From positions 62,001-126,000 of the forward strand of contig CASENM010000045.1 of assembly GCA_949289295.1 (NCBI GenBank): a stretch of 64,000 nt of DNA, written 5' to 3'. Position numbers and translations under genes: made by a program. The notes under the pieces were generated by a model. The model was not told where the DNA came from. It saw only the letters and a program-made list of their open reading frames with translations, and made no database searches. How positions within the stretch are numbered: the stretch's first letter is position 1; every line of letters starts with the position of its first letter. Source of the DNA: an uncultured Bacteroides sp. (GTDB lineage: Bacteria > Bacteroidota > Bacteroidia > Bacteroidales > Bacteroidaceae). Below are positions 44,636-55,000 of this stretch, in pieces.

Positions 44636-45976
44636 TCAGCGGTCCAGCAGAGCCTTTTCTGCCTTTTCCACACGTTCGAAGTGGAAACCTTCCATGGTTT
44701 GCTTCATCAATGCCTCAATGCGGTCATTGCAGAGATTTCTGATGCTTCCTTCATGTGTATGATGTACTTCCTTGTTGTGAGTGAACTTACCGGCCTCAAT
44801 GTCCAGTCCCACCTTCTTATAGGCGTCGCGGAACGGCATTCCGTCGGCAGCCAGGCGATTCACCTCCTCCACACTGAACATATAGAGATATTTGTCATCG
44901 TCAAGAATATGTTCGTTGATTTTTATCTTGTCCATGATATAGGTGGCCATCTGGAGACAATCCTTCAGCTCATCAAAAGCCGGAAGGAATATTTCCTTGA
45001 TTATCTGGAGGTCGCGGAAATATCCGGACGGAAGATTGTTGGCAATCATCATGACCTGTTGCGGCATGGATTGGATCTTGTTGCACTTGGCACGGGTCAG
45101 CTCGAATACGTCCGGATTCTTCTTGTGCGGCATGATGCTTGATCCGGTGGTACATTCGTCAGGAAGCTTCACGAAACCGAAGTTCTGGCAGCTGAACATG
45201 CACGCGTCGAATGCCATCTTCGACAGGGTACCGGCCACGGAAGCCAGGGCGAACAACACGTTGCGTTCCATCTTTCCACGTCCCATCTGCGCATAAACCA
45301 CATTGTAGTTCATCGAATCGAATCCCAGCAGTCGGGTCGTCATTTCCCGGTTCAGGGGGAATGAGGAACCATAACCGGCCGCCGAGCCCAGTGGATTGCG
45401 GTTACAGGTCTTATAGGCCGCCTGCAAGAACATCATGTCGTCTACCAGACTTTCCGCATAGGCACCGAACCATAGTCCGAAAGAAGAAGGCATGGCAATC
45501 TGCAGATGTGTATATCCGGGCATCAGGACATTCTTGTATCGGTTGCTTTGGGCAATCAGCACATGGAACAGGTCCTCTACCGCTTCCGCAATTTCTTTCA
45601 GTCGTGCGCGCGTATAGAGCTTCAGGTCCACCAGCACCTGGTCGTTTCTGGAGCGTCCGCTATGGATTTTCTTGCCGACATCGCCCAACCGGCGTGTCAG
45701 CATCAGTTCCACTTGCGAGTGTACATCCTCTATTCCCTCTTCGATTGCAAAATGACCCTGTTCGGCCGATTCATATATTTTCCTGAGTTCTTTCAGCAAG
45801 ATGTCCAGCTCGTCAGCACGTAGCAGACCGATGCTTTCGAGCATGGTGATGTGAGCCATGGAGCCCAACACGTCATACTTAGCCAGATAAAGGTCCATTT
45901 CACGGTCACGCCCGACAGTAAAGCGGTCTATTTCTGCGTTTACCTGTATATTTTTTTCCCAAAGTTTCTGAGCCAT
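44636..45976 (-). CDS. argH: Argininosuccinate lyase
   Basis: 446 residues; last step of arginine synthesis, argininosuccinate to arginine and fumarate. The fumarase/aspartase superfamily signature GSSIMPHKKNPD is intact, with earlier motifs DVHSQVE and HSGRSRNDQV and the PGYTHLQ segment carrying the catalytic His. Its gene begins 30 bases after the stop of an SRPBCC-domain gene on the same strand, so they may be co-transcribed. Length is slightly below the usual ~460 residues, as in other Bacteroidales. Confidence 0.95.
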   Translation of the reverse strand: MAQKLWEKNIQVNAEIDRFTVGRDREMDLYLAKYDVLGSMAHITMLESIGLLRADELDILLKELRKIYESAEQGHFAIEEGIEDVHSQVELMLTRRLGDVGKKIHSGRSRNDQVLVDLKLYTRARLKEIAEAVEDLFHVLIAQSNRYKNVLMPGYTHLQIAMPSSFGLWFGAYAESLVDDMMFLQAAYKTCNRNPLGSAAGYGSSFPLNREMTTRLLGFDSMNYNVVYAQMGRGKMERNVLFALASVAGTLSKMAFDACMFSCQNFGFVKLPDECTTGSSIMPHKKNPDVFELTRAKCNKIQSMPQQVMMIANNLPSGYFRDLQIIKEIFLPAFDELKDCLQMATYIMDKIKINEHILDDDKYLYMFSVEEVNRLAADGMPFRDAYKKVGLDIEAGKFTHNKEVHHTHEGSIRNLCNDRIEALMKQTMEGFHFERVEKAEKALLDR

Positions 45977-46006
45977 AATTCATTTCGTTATAAAAAGAGT
46001 CGACAA

Positions 46007-46435
46007 TCAGTAAGGAAGCACAGCCAGCATGTCAGCCAGTTTTTCCACTCCCTCCTGCAACGGTTTCGATACCATCGCTTTCATGAACATGTTCACCTCG
46101 GCACGTATGGTCACTTTCATTTTTGCATTTTCTTCACTGACGGGAAGAATCTGAATCCACAGGTTCAATGGCACAGGAGTCTTGTCTCCTTCAAACTTGA
46201 TGCATTTCATCGGCTCGCGTTCGATAATCCGGAGTGTCAATGCGATGCCCTGCACCTTGATGGTAATCGAGTCACGGTCGAAGGTCATGTCCTCCAGCTT
46301 TCCGTCCAGCTTTTCCTTGACCTGTTCGAGGCGGTCGCGCACCCCTTCCAGATTGCTCAGGTCAGACAGTTTGTTGTACACACGCTCCTGACTGTAAGGA
46401 ACATGTTTTACATTGCTTTCAAATTGTACAGCCAT
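46007..46435 (-). CDS. SRPBCC-fold protein (polyketide cyclase/START-like)
   Basis: 142 residues: an N-terminal strand (FESNVKHVPYSQERVYNKLSDLSNL), helices, then alternating strands, and a long C-terminal helix (MVSKPLQEGVEKLADMLAV), the layout of a START/SRPBCC lipid- or ligand-binding fold. No signal peptide. Ligand and role unknown; no enzyme residues can be assigned. In the gene order pyrE - SRPBCC - argH, all minus strand, a stem-loop separates it from pyrE. Confidence 0.75.
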   Translation of the reverse strand: MAVQFESNVKHVPYSQERVYNKLSDLSNLEGVRDRLEQVKEKLDGKLEDMTFDRDSITIKVQGIALTLRIIEREPMKCIKFEGDKTPVPLNLWIQILPVSEENAKMKVTIRAEVNMFMKAMVSKPLQEGVEKLADMLAVLPY

Positions 46436-46476
46436 GGTTTAATTGCTTCGAGTTAATGTTTAGATAAAATAAAAAT

Positions 46477-46525
46477 GAGGGAGTGTCAAAATTCACCATG
46501 TGAAACTATTTTTTGACACACCCTC
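46477..46525. terminator. Stem-loop between pyrE and the SRPBCC gene
   Basis: GAGGGAGTGTCAAAA and TTTTTTGACACACCCTC form a stem of about 16 bp with one mismatch around a loop of ~20 bases. Both flanks are T-rich in the outgoing direction (TTTTT on plus; ATTTTTATTTT on minus), so it may terminate pyrE transcription or act both ways. Confidence 0.65.
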
Positions 46526-46554
46526 TTTTTGTCCTTGATTCAATTGCAAGTATT

Positions 46555-47190
46555 TTATTTGCCTGTCCAATGAGAAGGGTCTTTTCTCCAAGCCTGTAAT
46601 ACAGGGATATCTTCTTCATTGATATAGTCAGTTTTCAGGGCAGCATCCAATACAGCGTTGTAGTTGGTCAATGTAACCAGATCCACTTTCGTATTTTTGA
46701 ATGCTTCTATGGAAACATCGAATCCGTATGTGAATGAAGCGATCATACCGATGACTTCACAACCGTCACGGCGGATGGCTTCTACAGCTTTCAGGCTGCT
46801 TCCACCTGTAGAAATCAAGTCTTCAATGACCACAACTTTCATTCCTGGGCGGAGTTCTCCTTCAATCAGGTTTTCCAATCCATGATCTTTGGGGCTGGAA
46901 CGTACATATACAAACGGAAGATTCAGTTCTTCTGCTACCAATGCACCTTGGGCAATTGCGCCTGTAGCTACACCGGCAATAGCATCCACGTTGCCGAATT
47001 TTTCCAGAATAATGCGGCAAATTTCCAACTTCACGAAGTTACGGAGTGCCGGGTATGACAATGTTTTCCGATTGTCACAATAAATCGGTGATTTCCATCC
47101 CGAAGCCCATGTGAACGGATTGGCCGGCTGGATTTTTACCGCCTTCACTTTCAGTAACTTTTCTGCGAATAATCTTTCCAAAGCTTTCAT
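46555..47190 (-). CDS. pyrE: Orotate phosphoribosyltransferase
   Basis: 211 residues; orotate + PRPP to orotidine-5'-phosphate in pyrimidine synthesis. The PRPP loop VVIEDLISTGGSS and the IAGVATGAIAQGALVA segment are typical, as is FVYVRSSPKDHGLEN with the catalytic lysine. An exact -7 box lies just upstream, and a stem-loop follows. It is the second of three phosphoribosyltransferase-fold genes in the window (with upp and comF). Confidence 0.94.
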   Translation of the reverse strand: MKALERLFAEKLLKVKAVKIQPANPFTWASGWKSPIYCDNRKTLSYPALRNFVKLEICRIILEKFGNVDAIAGVATGAIAQGALVAEELNLPFVYVRSSPKDHGLENLIEGELRPGMKVVVIEDLISTGGSSLKAVEAIRRDGCEVIGMIASFTYGFDVSIEAFKNTKVDLVTLTNYNAVLDAALKTDYINEEDIPVLQAWRKDPSHWTGK

Positions 47191-47218
47191 AACTTCAATT
47201 TATCTGATAAGTTTTTTG

Positions 47219-47226
47219 CAAAATTA
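47219..47226 (-). promoter_or_regulatory. -7 box of pyrE promoter
   Basis: Minus-strand TAATTTTG, an exact TAnnTTTG match, 28 bases ahead of the pyrE ATG. No clear -33 box. Confidence 0.55.
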
Positions 47227-47289
47227 TGGAAATACATCGGGATTAGGAAATTTAACTGCTTTATTTTTATTAAAAATGAAGCGATTGGC

Positions 47290-47979
47290 TTATTTTGTCC
47301 ATGCCAGTGTGAGGATGCTGATGCGTATATGTTCAATCTCCGACAGGGCTTCGGCGCAGGCTTCCAGTGTAGCGCCGGTGGTCAGTACATCGTCAATCAG
47401 TATGATGTGCTTGCCTTTCAGTGACTCTGAATATACGGTCAGACCGAAAAGATGTTCGGCATTGAGCCAGCGTTCGAAGGCTGATTTGTGGGTTTGTGTC
47501 GGGTTGTTCCTTTGGCGGCATAATACGTTTTTGCAAATCTGGATTCCTGTTCTTGAAGAGATGCCTTCTGCGAGCCATTCGCTTTGGTTGTACCCTCTTT
47601 GGCGGAGGCGTTTCGGATGTAAGGGAACCGGAACCAGACTGTCCACTCCGTGGAAGAATCCCGAAGTACGCAGTTCGTCAGCCATCATCTGACCCATTCT
47701 GAAACAAACGTCTTTCCGTCCGTGATATTTCATTCCTGCCAGAATCTGGGCTACTCTCCCGTCTCTGGAATAGTAAAATAGAGAGGAGGCCCGTTCGACA
47801 GGAATACGTCCCCAGAACAGTTTCTCCATTTCATTGCCAGGGGTGTTGAGAAGGTGGGTATGAGGCAGTTTTGACATACAGGAAAAACATACCACTTCTT
47901 CTGATGGGTGGAGCTTTTTTCCGCAAGCCAGACATAGCCGTGGAAAGAAAAATTCTTTAAGGTCAGTCCAAATACTCAT
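47290..47979 (-). CDS. comF: ComF-family phosphoribosyltransferase-like protein
   Basis: 229 residues with an N-terminal zinc-ribbon (CLACGKKL and CFSC, two CxxC pairs) and a PRTase-like C-domain with PRPP loop IILIDDVLTTGAT. The family takes part in DNA uptake in competent bacteria; in Bacteroidales, which lack known natural competence of that type, its role is unclear. ATG 47979 (MSIWTDLKEFFFP) is preferred; it lies within the end of recX, overlapping by 17 bases, which indicates translational coupling in prmC-recX-comF. Confidence 0.9.
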   Translation of the reverse strand: MSIWTDLKEFFFPRLCLACGKKLHPSEEVVCFSCMSKLPHTHLLNTPGNEMEKLFWGRIPVERASSLFYYSRDGRVAQILAGMKYHGRKDVCFRMGQMMADELRTSGFFHGVDSLVPVPLHPKRLRQRGYNQSEWLAEGISSRTGIQICKNVLCRQRNNPTQTHKSAFERWLNAEHLFGLTVYSESLKGKHIILIDDVLTTGATLEACAEALSEIEHIRISILTLAWTK

Positions 47980-48442
47980 CGGAGGCCCCTCGTTTGATAT
48001 GTCGCATGATTTCATTCATCGTAAATCCGCGTCCGGCGGCAAATCGGATCAGTTTGGCATTGCGGTCATAATCGGATGTGGCATTCAAGCTTTCGGCTTT
48101 TTTTTTCAGCAAGCTTTTCAGTATGTCATCATATTCGTTCAAGTCAATTTCTTTCAGTCCGGCTTCGATTTCTTCTGTGGAAAGTTGTTTTGCGCGCAGA
48201 GCCTGAATAATTTTCATCCGCCCCCATTGGTTGAAGCGATATTTGTCGCGTACAAAAAAAATACAATAACGGACTGTGTCCAGATAGCGTTCTTCAAACA
48301 GGTGGGTGATTATACGGGCGGAGACAGCTTCCGTGGCTCCCCATTTCAGCAGTTTTTCTTTTACGTCCGACGGGCAGCGTTCTGCCGAAGCACAATAGGT
48401 TTCCGCCTTCAGGGTCAGTTCTTTTTCTGTGTATTTTTTCAT
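47963..48442 (-). CDS. recX: Regulatory protein RecX
   Basis: 159 residues made of three-helix repeats typical of RecX, an inhibitor of RecA filaments (CPSDVKEKLLKWGA, FEERYLDTVRYCIFFVRDKY and the following WGRMKIIQALRAKQL). ATG overlaps the prmC stop by four bases (ATGA). recA is not nearby, as is usual for Bacteroidetes. Confidence 0.88.
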   Translation of the reverse strand: MKKYTEKELTLKAETYCASAERCPSDVKEKLLKWGATEAVSARIITHLFEERYLDTVRYCIFFVRDKYRFNQWGRMKIIQALRAKQLSTEEIEAGLKEIDLNEYDDILKSLLKKKAESLNATSDYDRNAKLIRFAAGRGFTMNEIMRHIKRGASDEYLD

Positions 48443-49281
48443 GGTCTTTTAGCTTTTATCATACGGTCGTTGTCGTAAGAATCTTTTTTCAGTTCAATAT
48501 CCTGATATCCTAAACGGGCAAGAAGCTCTGTTGTCTCCTTTCCGTACGAACGATTGATTTCAAAATAGAGCCAGCCGTTTTCTTTCAATAAGTGAAGGCC
48601 GTGCCGGGCTATAGCCCGGTAAAACAGGAGAGGGTCATCATCAGGAACGAACAAAGCCAGTTCCGGTTCCCAGTCAAGTACATTCGATTCCATTTCTGTG
48701 CGTTCCTTTTCGGTGATGTACGGTGGGTTGCTGACCAGAATATCGGTGGAATGTTCGGGGATGGCGGATTGCAGGATGTCTGTTTGGAGAAAATTGATTC
48801 TGACCTGATTCCGTTCTGCATTTTTCCGGGCTGTCTGTAGTGCGGCGGCTGATATGTCCCAAGCAGTGACTGTAGAGGCTTTCAGACGGCGGGCAAGTGT
48901 GATGGCAATGCAACCGCTTCCTGTACCGATATCCAGGATACGGACAGGACGTTTCCCGTTGAAATCAGAGATAATCCAATTGACCAGTTCTGCCGTCTCC
49001 GGTCTCGGAATCAGTACGCCGGGTGCAACTTGAAAGCTTAGTCCGCAAAACCTGCATTCTCCCAAAATATATTGTATCGGCTCGTATTTCTTCAGCCGCG
49101 TCAGAATATCTTGCAGACTGTCCCGGTCTTTCTGTTGGAAATTAGTATCTTTGCCCGTATAAAGTTCGGTTACCGAGAAGTGGAATACGTCGGTCAATAT
49201 CCATTTCGCCAGTGCCGCAACTTCTTCTGCCGGATAGTAAGGCAATAAGTTTTCTTTTATGTATGAATAAAGAGGATGCAT
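48439..49281 (-). CDS. prmC: Peptide chain release factor N5-glutamine methyltransferase
   Basis: 280 residues: N-terminal helical domain for release-factor binding, then a SAM-dependent methyltransferase with ILDIGTGSGCIAI (SAM loop) and the catalytic NPPYI motif. It methylates the GGQ glutamine of RF1 and RF2. GVLIPRPETAELV is the usual conserved linker segment. ATG 49281 (MHPLYSYIKE) is chosen; the frame extends upstream to 49353 but overlaps the divergent ribD. A TACATTTG box on the minus strand at 49291-49298 would give an extremely short leader. Confidence 0.94.
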   Translation of the reverse strand: MHPLYSYIKENLLPYYPAEEVAALAKWILTDVFHFSVTELYTGKDTNFQQKDRDSLQDILTRLKKYEPIQYILGECRFCGLSFQVAPGVLIPRPETAELVNWIISDFNGKRPVRILDIGTGSGCIAITLARRLKASTVTAWDISAAALQTARKNAERNQVRINFLQTDILQSAIPEHSTDILVSNPPYITEKERTEMESNVLDWEPELALFVPDDDPLLFYRAIARHGLHLLKENGWLYFEINRSYGKETTELLARLGYQDIELKKDSYDNDRMIKAKRP

Positions 49282-49318
49282 AACTGTATGCAAATGTAAC
49301 GATAAAAACCGAAGTGAT

Positions 49319-50362
49319 ATGACAGATGATGAAAAATATATGCGCCGTTGCATCCAATTGGCTGAAAACGGTTTTTGTACTGCACCCCCTAATCCTACAG
49401 TCGGAGCGGTGATAGTTTGTCGGGGACGGATTATCGGTGAGGGGTATCATATCCGTTGTGGAGAAGGACATGCGGAGGTAAATGCCATTGCTTCCGTGAA
49501 AGATGAAAGTTTACTGAAAGAGTCGGTCATTTATGTCAGTCTGGAGCCTTGCTCGCATTATGGGAAGACTCCTCCTTGCGCCGATTTGATAATCAGTAAA
49601 AAAATTCCGCGGGTTGTGATTGGTTGTGTGGATCCTTTTCCTCTTGTTTCCGGACGCGGAATCAAAAAATTGAGAGAGGCGGGTGTGGAAGTGTCTGTAG
49701 GAGTGCTGGAAGAAGAGTGCAGGGATTTGATAAGGCGTTTTGTCACATTCAACCTGAAGCGGAGACCTTATGTTACCTTGAAATGGGCTGAATCGGCCGA
49801 TGGATTCATTGACGTGAACCGGGAAGGGGGAAACCCGGTGGTGCTTTCTACTCCGCTTACTTCGGTATATGTACACAAGCAGCGGGCGGAAAACAAGGCG
49901 ATTCTGGTGGGCCGGCGTACAGCGTTATTGGACAACCCCTCTCTTACGGTACGTCATTGGTATGGCTCCAATCCGTTGCGTGTGGTGATTGACCGTCAGT
50001 TGACCCTTCCCCGTACGCTTCGTCTTTTTGACGGAACAGTCCATACACTGGTCTTTACTGAGAAGGATTGTCCCACATCCAACGGTGTCACTTTTGTGAA
50101 GACTGATTTCTCCCAGGATATTCTTCCTCAGATACTTCAGGAACTTTATGACCGGAAGGTTCAGTCGCTTCTTGTGGAGGGCGGAAGCCGTTTGCTGCAG
50201 TCGTTCCTGGATGACGGGCTTTGGGACGAGATTTATATCGAGCAAGCCCGGACGGAACTTCAGGAAGGGGTGAATGCTCCTTGTGTTCCGACCGGACATG
50301 CGGTTGATTTCTCTTTACGTGATGGCGTGGTTGTCCGGCATTATGTCAGAAGCGGCAACTGA
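49319..50362 (+). CDS. ribD: Bifunctional riboflavin biosynthesis deaminase/reductase RibD
   Basis: 347 residues. N-terminal pyrimidine deaminase domain with zinc ligands in GEGHAEVNAI and EPCSHYGKTPPCADLI; C-terminal reductase domain with VTLKWAESADGFI and LLVEGGSRLLQSFLDDGLWDEI. It carries out two consecutive steps of riboflavin synthesis. Divergent from prmC with a 37-base gap; its end overlaps the convergent outer-membrane gene by 17 bases. I see no FMN riboswitch in the short upstream space. Confidence 0.94.
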   Translation: MTDDEKYMRRCIQLAENGFCTAPPNPTVGAVIVCRGRIIGEGYHIRCGEGHAEVNAIASVKDESLLKESVIYVSLEPCSHYGKTPPCADLIISKKIPRVVIGCVDPFPLVSGRGIKKLREAGVEVSVGVLEEECRDLIRRFVTFNLKRRPYVTLKWAESADGFIDVNREGGNPVVLSTPLTSVYVHKQRAENKAILVGRRTALLDNPSLTVRHWYGSNPLRVVIDRQLTLPRTLRLFDGTVHTLVFTEKDCPTSNGVTFVKTDFSQDILPQILQELYDRKVQSLLVEGGSRLLQSFLDDGLWDEIYIEQARTELQEGVNAPCVPTGHAVDFSLRDGVVVRHYVRSGN

Positions 50363-52016
50363 TACCCGCCATGAAATAAATACCTTGCATCGGATAGCCG
50401 TTTTCTGTCAGATAATATTTGTTCAGCAGATTGTTCATTCGGGCAAAAACGTTTACTCGTCCGAACAATTCATATTCTGCACCCACACATAAATTGTTTA
50501 CAGGATCGGCTTTCTTCATGCCATCGATTTCCTTTCTGCCTTCATACTGGTAATCCAGGGCGATATGAAGATTGTCCGTTATTTTCGCCCGGGCTCCGAA
50601 GTCTACGGAGAATTGTGGCTTGAGATAAAGCAGCGGCTCTGCTTCGTCAGTCATGTCCCATGAATAATAGCTGCCTTCCAGATGCAGGTCTATCCAGTCT
50701 TTGCAGGTATAATTGAATGCCATGCTTCCGTAAGCAACTTTCGCCTTTTCTTGCAGAATCTGGCTGTAGACGAACGCACTGTTGTCTGCCGTGCCTGGCA
50801 AGGCAAACAATTCGTTCTTGGTAATCCGGTAGCCTCCTTCCAGTTTGAATCCGAAATCAGAGACAGGGGAAGCTTTAAGCCCGATACGTGCGTTCATGGG
50901 GGTATAGGACGTCAGCAGTTGGCTGTATGGCATCCAGTAGGGGGATAAACTGTTCAGCTGTCTGCTGTCATTCAGCCTGGTATTTCCGGTCAGGTGCAGA
51001 AATAAAGTATATGAGGAAGCGAAAGTGTAGTCCAGCTTGATGTCGGGTGCCGCTTTCAATCCGCTTCCGTTGGCAGTCTGCAAATCAACATGTGCACCGA
51101 CACGTAGAGCTATCTGACCGTTTTTTAGCATGTAATAAGGATTAAGTTGTAGCAGGGTAAAGTCGTTCAGAGGCAGTGAGGCGTCATGAAACAGGTTGTC
51201 CATCTGAAAACCTATTCCGACAAGCTGCGACGGATTGATGTCTGCGGCGATATATCCAGTTGTATGGATTTTGTTTTCTGCACCGTGATTCAGTCCTGGA
51301 GTCGGATATTTTCTGTCAAAACGCTGGAATCCGGTCTGGAAGATGAAGTCTACCGGCAGTTTGTCCTTGTTGGATTCAAGGCTGATGTAGCCTTCTCCCA
51401 GCGTATAATGCTGACGGCTGGTTCCGGTGGAAGATGCCTCAGATGTTTCAGCTTGTGGCATATAGTTGAATACTTGTGAAGCGAAACTGCCTCCTAGACA
51501 CAGTGACACTTGCCGGAAATGATGCTTATAGTCCAGCGATGCATCCGTCCGGTAAAATCTCGATTTCCAATCAGGCTGATTGCTAGTCATATACGGGATA
51601 TTTCCGTGGCGGCCATACATGGAAACCATTATTCCCAGACGGTCATTCCTTGAGATGTCCCATAAATAACTTCCTCTCAGGTTTACATTTCCCCGGTTTC
51701 CGTATGCCGCACGGGCATATCCGCGCGGTTCGTTCTTTTGCGACTGATTGCGCAGCATGGCATCCATCGGTTGCGTTTCCCATGCGGTGAGCGGATGGAT
51801 ACTGGTTGCGTAATCTATCTCATGTTTGGCGACTGCCGGTTCCTCTATGTCCGGCAGTACATTGATTTTGAATGCATCCGTCACTTCCGGGTTGTATTGG
51901 TTCTCTACTACCACAGTACGGTTCAGGGTAGAGTCATTCTCTGCCTTTTCCTGTGCCGGAATGTTTGTTGCGGCTGTTACTCCGCTACATATCAATATGA
52001 ATTTCAATGCTTTCAT
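50346..52016 (-). CDS. Outer-membrane beta-barrel protein (TonB-receptor-like barrel without plug)
   Basis: 556 residues with signal peptide (ending NIPAQ). After a short N-terminal region (TVVVENQYNPEVTDAFKINVLPDIEEP) come many alternating amphipathic strands rich in Tyr, Asn and Gly, finishing with YFMAGISCRF, a C-terminal aromatic residue as required for BAM insertion. ARMNNLLNKYYLTENGYP is the kind of segment seen near the end of TonB-dependent receptors. There is no plug domain, so transport is uncertain. It follows the 1,008-residue TPR gene by 7 bases; the pair is probably one outer-membrane or periplasmic complex. Confidence 0.75.
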   Translation of the reverse strand: MKALKFILICSGVTAATNIPAQEKAENDSTLNRTVVVENQYNPEVTDAFKINVLPDIEEPAVAKHEIDYATSIHPLTAWETQPMDAMLRNQSQKNEPRGYARAAYGNRGNVNLRGSYLWDISRNDRLGIMVSMYGRHGNIPYMTSNQPDWKSRFYRTDASLDYKHHFRQVSLCLGGSFASQVFNYMPQAETSEASSTGTSRQHYTLGEGYISLESNKDKLPVDFIFQTGFQRFDRKYPTPGLNHGAENKIHTTGYIAADINPSQLVGIGFQMDNLFHDASLPLNDFTLLQLNPYYMLKNGQIALRVGAHVDLQTANGSGLKAAPDIKLDYTFASSYTLFLHLTGNTRLNDSRQLNSLSPYWMPYSQLLTSYTPMNARIGLKASPVSDFGFKLEGGYRITKNELFALPGTADNSAFVYSQILQEKAKVAYGSMAFNYTCKDWIDLHLEGSYYSWDMTDEAEPLLYLKPQFSVDFGARAKITDNLHIALDYQYEGRKEIDGMKKADPVNNLCVGAEYELFGRVNVFARMNNLLNKYYLTENGYPMQGIYFMAGISCRF

Positions 52017-52023
52017 CGTTCTT

Positions 52024-55000
52024 TTACTTTACACTTTTAAGTTTTGCCAATCGGGTTTCTATCATTTCAGCTATGTCGTCGTCAGCCTGATAGTTTTGCT
52101 GCAAAGACAAAAGATACTGTTTGGCTTCCATCTGACGTCCCAGTTTCATATACACATCAGACAACAACACAAAGCTTCTTGCCAGCCAATAGGCATGCGG
52201 AGTACTTGTTTCAATATAGTCAAGGACTTCCTTTTCAGCTTCGGCTGTTTCTCCCATGTCAAAATGCAACTGTGCTATCAGATATTTCGATTCAGCTCCA
52301 TAGATGTTGCGTGTATCGGCGGACAGCTGTTTCAGGTCAGCGATGGCTTCTTGGTTCTTGTTTTCCTGAAGCAATGCTTTTGCACGGCAGTAAAGAGCTT
52401 CGTTGCGGATTTCCGGTGTCAGCTTGTTTTGGGCAAGCAGTGCCGAAGCCGTACTGATGATTTCCGGATGACTTTTGAGTGAAACGGCACTTCTTAACGC
52501 TCCTAGCTGGGCTTGCAGACGGTTCTCTTGAGAAGTGGTGCAGTCGGCAAGTCGCTTGTAAAGTTCAAGTGATTTTTGGTAGTCTTTTGAGTCGTATGCG
52601 ATTGTCGCATTTATGGACAATGCTTTTTCTGCATATTTGTTTCCCGGATACTTCAGTACCTGGTCCAGATATCCAGATGCTTCTCCATACTTTTTTTGTT
52701 CAAAGGCAATCAATCCCAAATAATAGGAGGCATCTGCTTTGAATGCTCCTTCGGAGAATGATTGCAGATAGTGTATGAAACTGTTTTTTGCTTCTTCCGT
52801 GTTTCCGCGCATGTAGATGCGTTCGGCCGCTACGTAAGTGAGCGAGTCGCGTTCGTTTACGTCAAACGAGCCTCCGCCCGGCAGTGAGGAGGCGAATGCC
52901 ATATATTCGTCCACTTTGTTCAGGTCTATGTAAATAGATTTCAAGTCCCGTTGTGCCAGGCGCGCTTCTTCACTTCCCGGATAAGTCGTGATTACTTTCT
53001 TGTATGCTTCAATTGCTTGTGCATAGCGGTCGTTCTGATAATAGAGCAGACCGATTTCGTTGGCTGCTTTGCGTGAAAGCGCACTCTCCGGATAATGTTG
53101 CAGCAACAGTGAATAGCGTTTGATTGCATTTTCAGTATCGTCCATTTGCACGAAAGCACGTCCTTGCTCGTAGAGGGCATCGTCCATATACTGTGACTGG
53201 GGATAGTCGGAAATCAGTTGGTTGAGTGTCTGTATTTTACCGGAATAGTTCCGTTGCAGTCCCTTTACAAATCCTTCCTGAAACAATGAATAGTCTCCTA
53301 ATGAGGCATCTGTACGGGAGGCCATGGCATATTGCTTTTCTGCTTCAGCAAAGCGGCGGTTGTAGAAATCACAGTCGCCGATACGGTTGTAGGCATCTGC
53401 TTTGACGGACTGGTTATTCAATTGATGGTTTTGGACACAGCGTACGAACCAAGTCTGTGCCCGGTCGTATTGTTTTTGCTTGAAATAGACATATCCAAGA
53501 TTGTATAGGGCCAGTGCGTATTCAGGATTATTTCTCTGAGTCGTAAACTCCATATAGAGACGGAAGTCATTGGCTGCTTGCGGATACTGTTCCATTCTGT
53601 ATTCTGATTCTCCCCTCCAGTAATAGGCATCGGCCTTGGTCTGCTGGTTGAATGTGCCCAAATGGAGCGACTGGCTGAAATAGTCGGCCGCTTCCTTGAA
53701 ATGAGCCTGGGCAAACAATTGCGTGCCCATTCTGAACAGCAGTTTTTGTTTGGCTTCCAGAATGCGTGGCCCGGGACTGGATATTTTGGCGATGGAACGC
53801 AATGCCGCTTCATAGCTATGCGTATTCATATATACCTCAATCAAATAATTGTTTACCTTATCTGTATATCGCGAGTTTGGATATTCGTTCAGAAAACGTT
53901 CAAATACGGTGACAGACTCGGCGAATGGAGAATAGGATGTCTCATGTATGCATAAGGCATAGTTATATAGTGCCTGTTCCCGGACCGCTGCATCAAAGTT
54001 CATTGTTGAAGCTTGTTCGAATGCCATACGGGTTTGGTTCCGTTCTTTCAGTTGCAGACCGGACAGACCGATATGCAGATATGCGTTCTGAGTCATGGCA
54101 TCTCTCGGGTCAGTCGTTTTTCCGAGACAATCAATGGCTTTTGAGTAGACTCCTGTCTGGAAATAACTCATGCCTAATTTGTATAAAGCGTTTCGTTCAG
54201 GCCGTTCAGACTGGCGGCAGTAGATTTCCAGGAATCGTACTGCCGAAGAATAGTCATGTGTGCCGAAACAGGCTTCTCCTGCAATGCGTGACATCTGGAG
54301 CGCGTATTTTTGTGCGGAGTTTTTGCTCAGATAAGTTTGGGCTATTTGTTGGGCGTGGTTATAGTCACCGGTAATCAGGTAGATGTCGGCAACGTAATAA
54401 GGAGCCAGTTCTGCATATTCTTTTTCTTGTCCTGCCTGGAGAAAGCCTTTGAGCGCGGCATCGTATTTCCCCTGTACATAGTTGATGTATGCCAGGTTGT
54501 AGATGGCGTCGTTTTTGTATTCGGAACCGGTTGCTTCAAGAATGTTGAACCAGAATGCCGCATCTTTCAGCCTGTTCATTTTCAGATATGACGTACCCAT
54601 ACGTAATGTGCAGGCATCACGCTCTTGATCGGGGAGCAGTCCGAAGTCGCACTGCTGATAGCTGTCGGTTGCAGCTTGATAATTCCCGTCAAAGAAATAT
54701 GCTGAGCCGATGAGGGCCTTTACTCGGTTGGCATATCTTGATTTGGGGTAGGTTGCCAGATAATTCTGGAGAATCTGTATGCGGTTGGCGGAATTCAGCT
54801 TGAATGCGCTGCACGCCAGCATATAATCTGCTTCATCGAGAAAGCGTGTATGGGTGGTTTGTTTCACGTAGCGTGAAAGGATTTGTCGGGCCGCGGCATA
54901 ATCATGGCGGAGGAAAAGTTGTTTTCCGTCATCAAACAAACGTTCCGGTCCTGTCAGTGGTTCGGTCTGCTGTGCAGACAGCGACATCGGAAGGATATAC

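Noticed and set aside
49282-49318. FMN riboswitch ahead of ribD
   Set aside because: The gap to the divergent prmC is only 37 bases and has no RFN-like segments.
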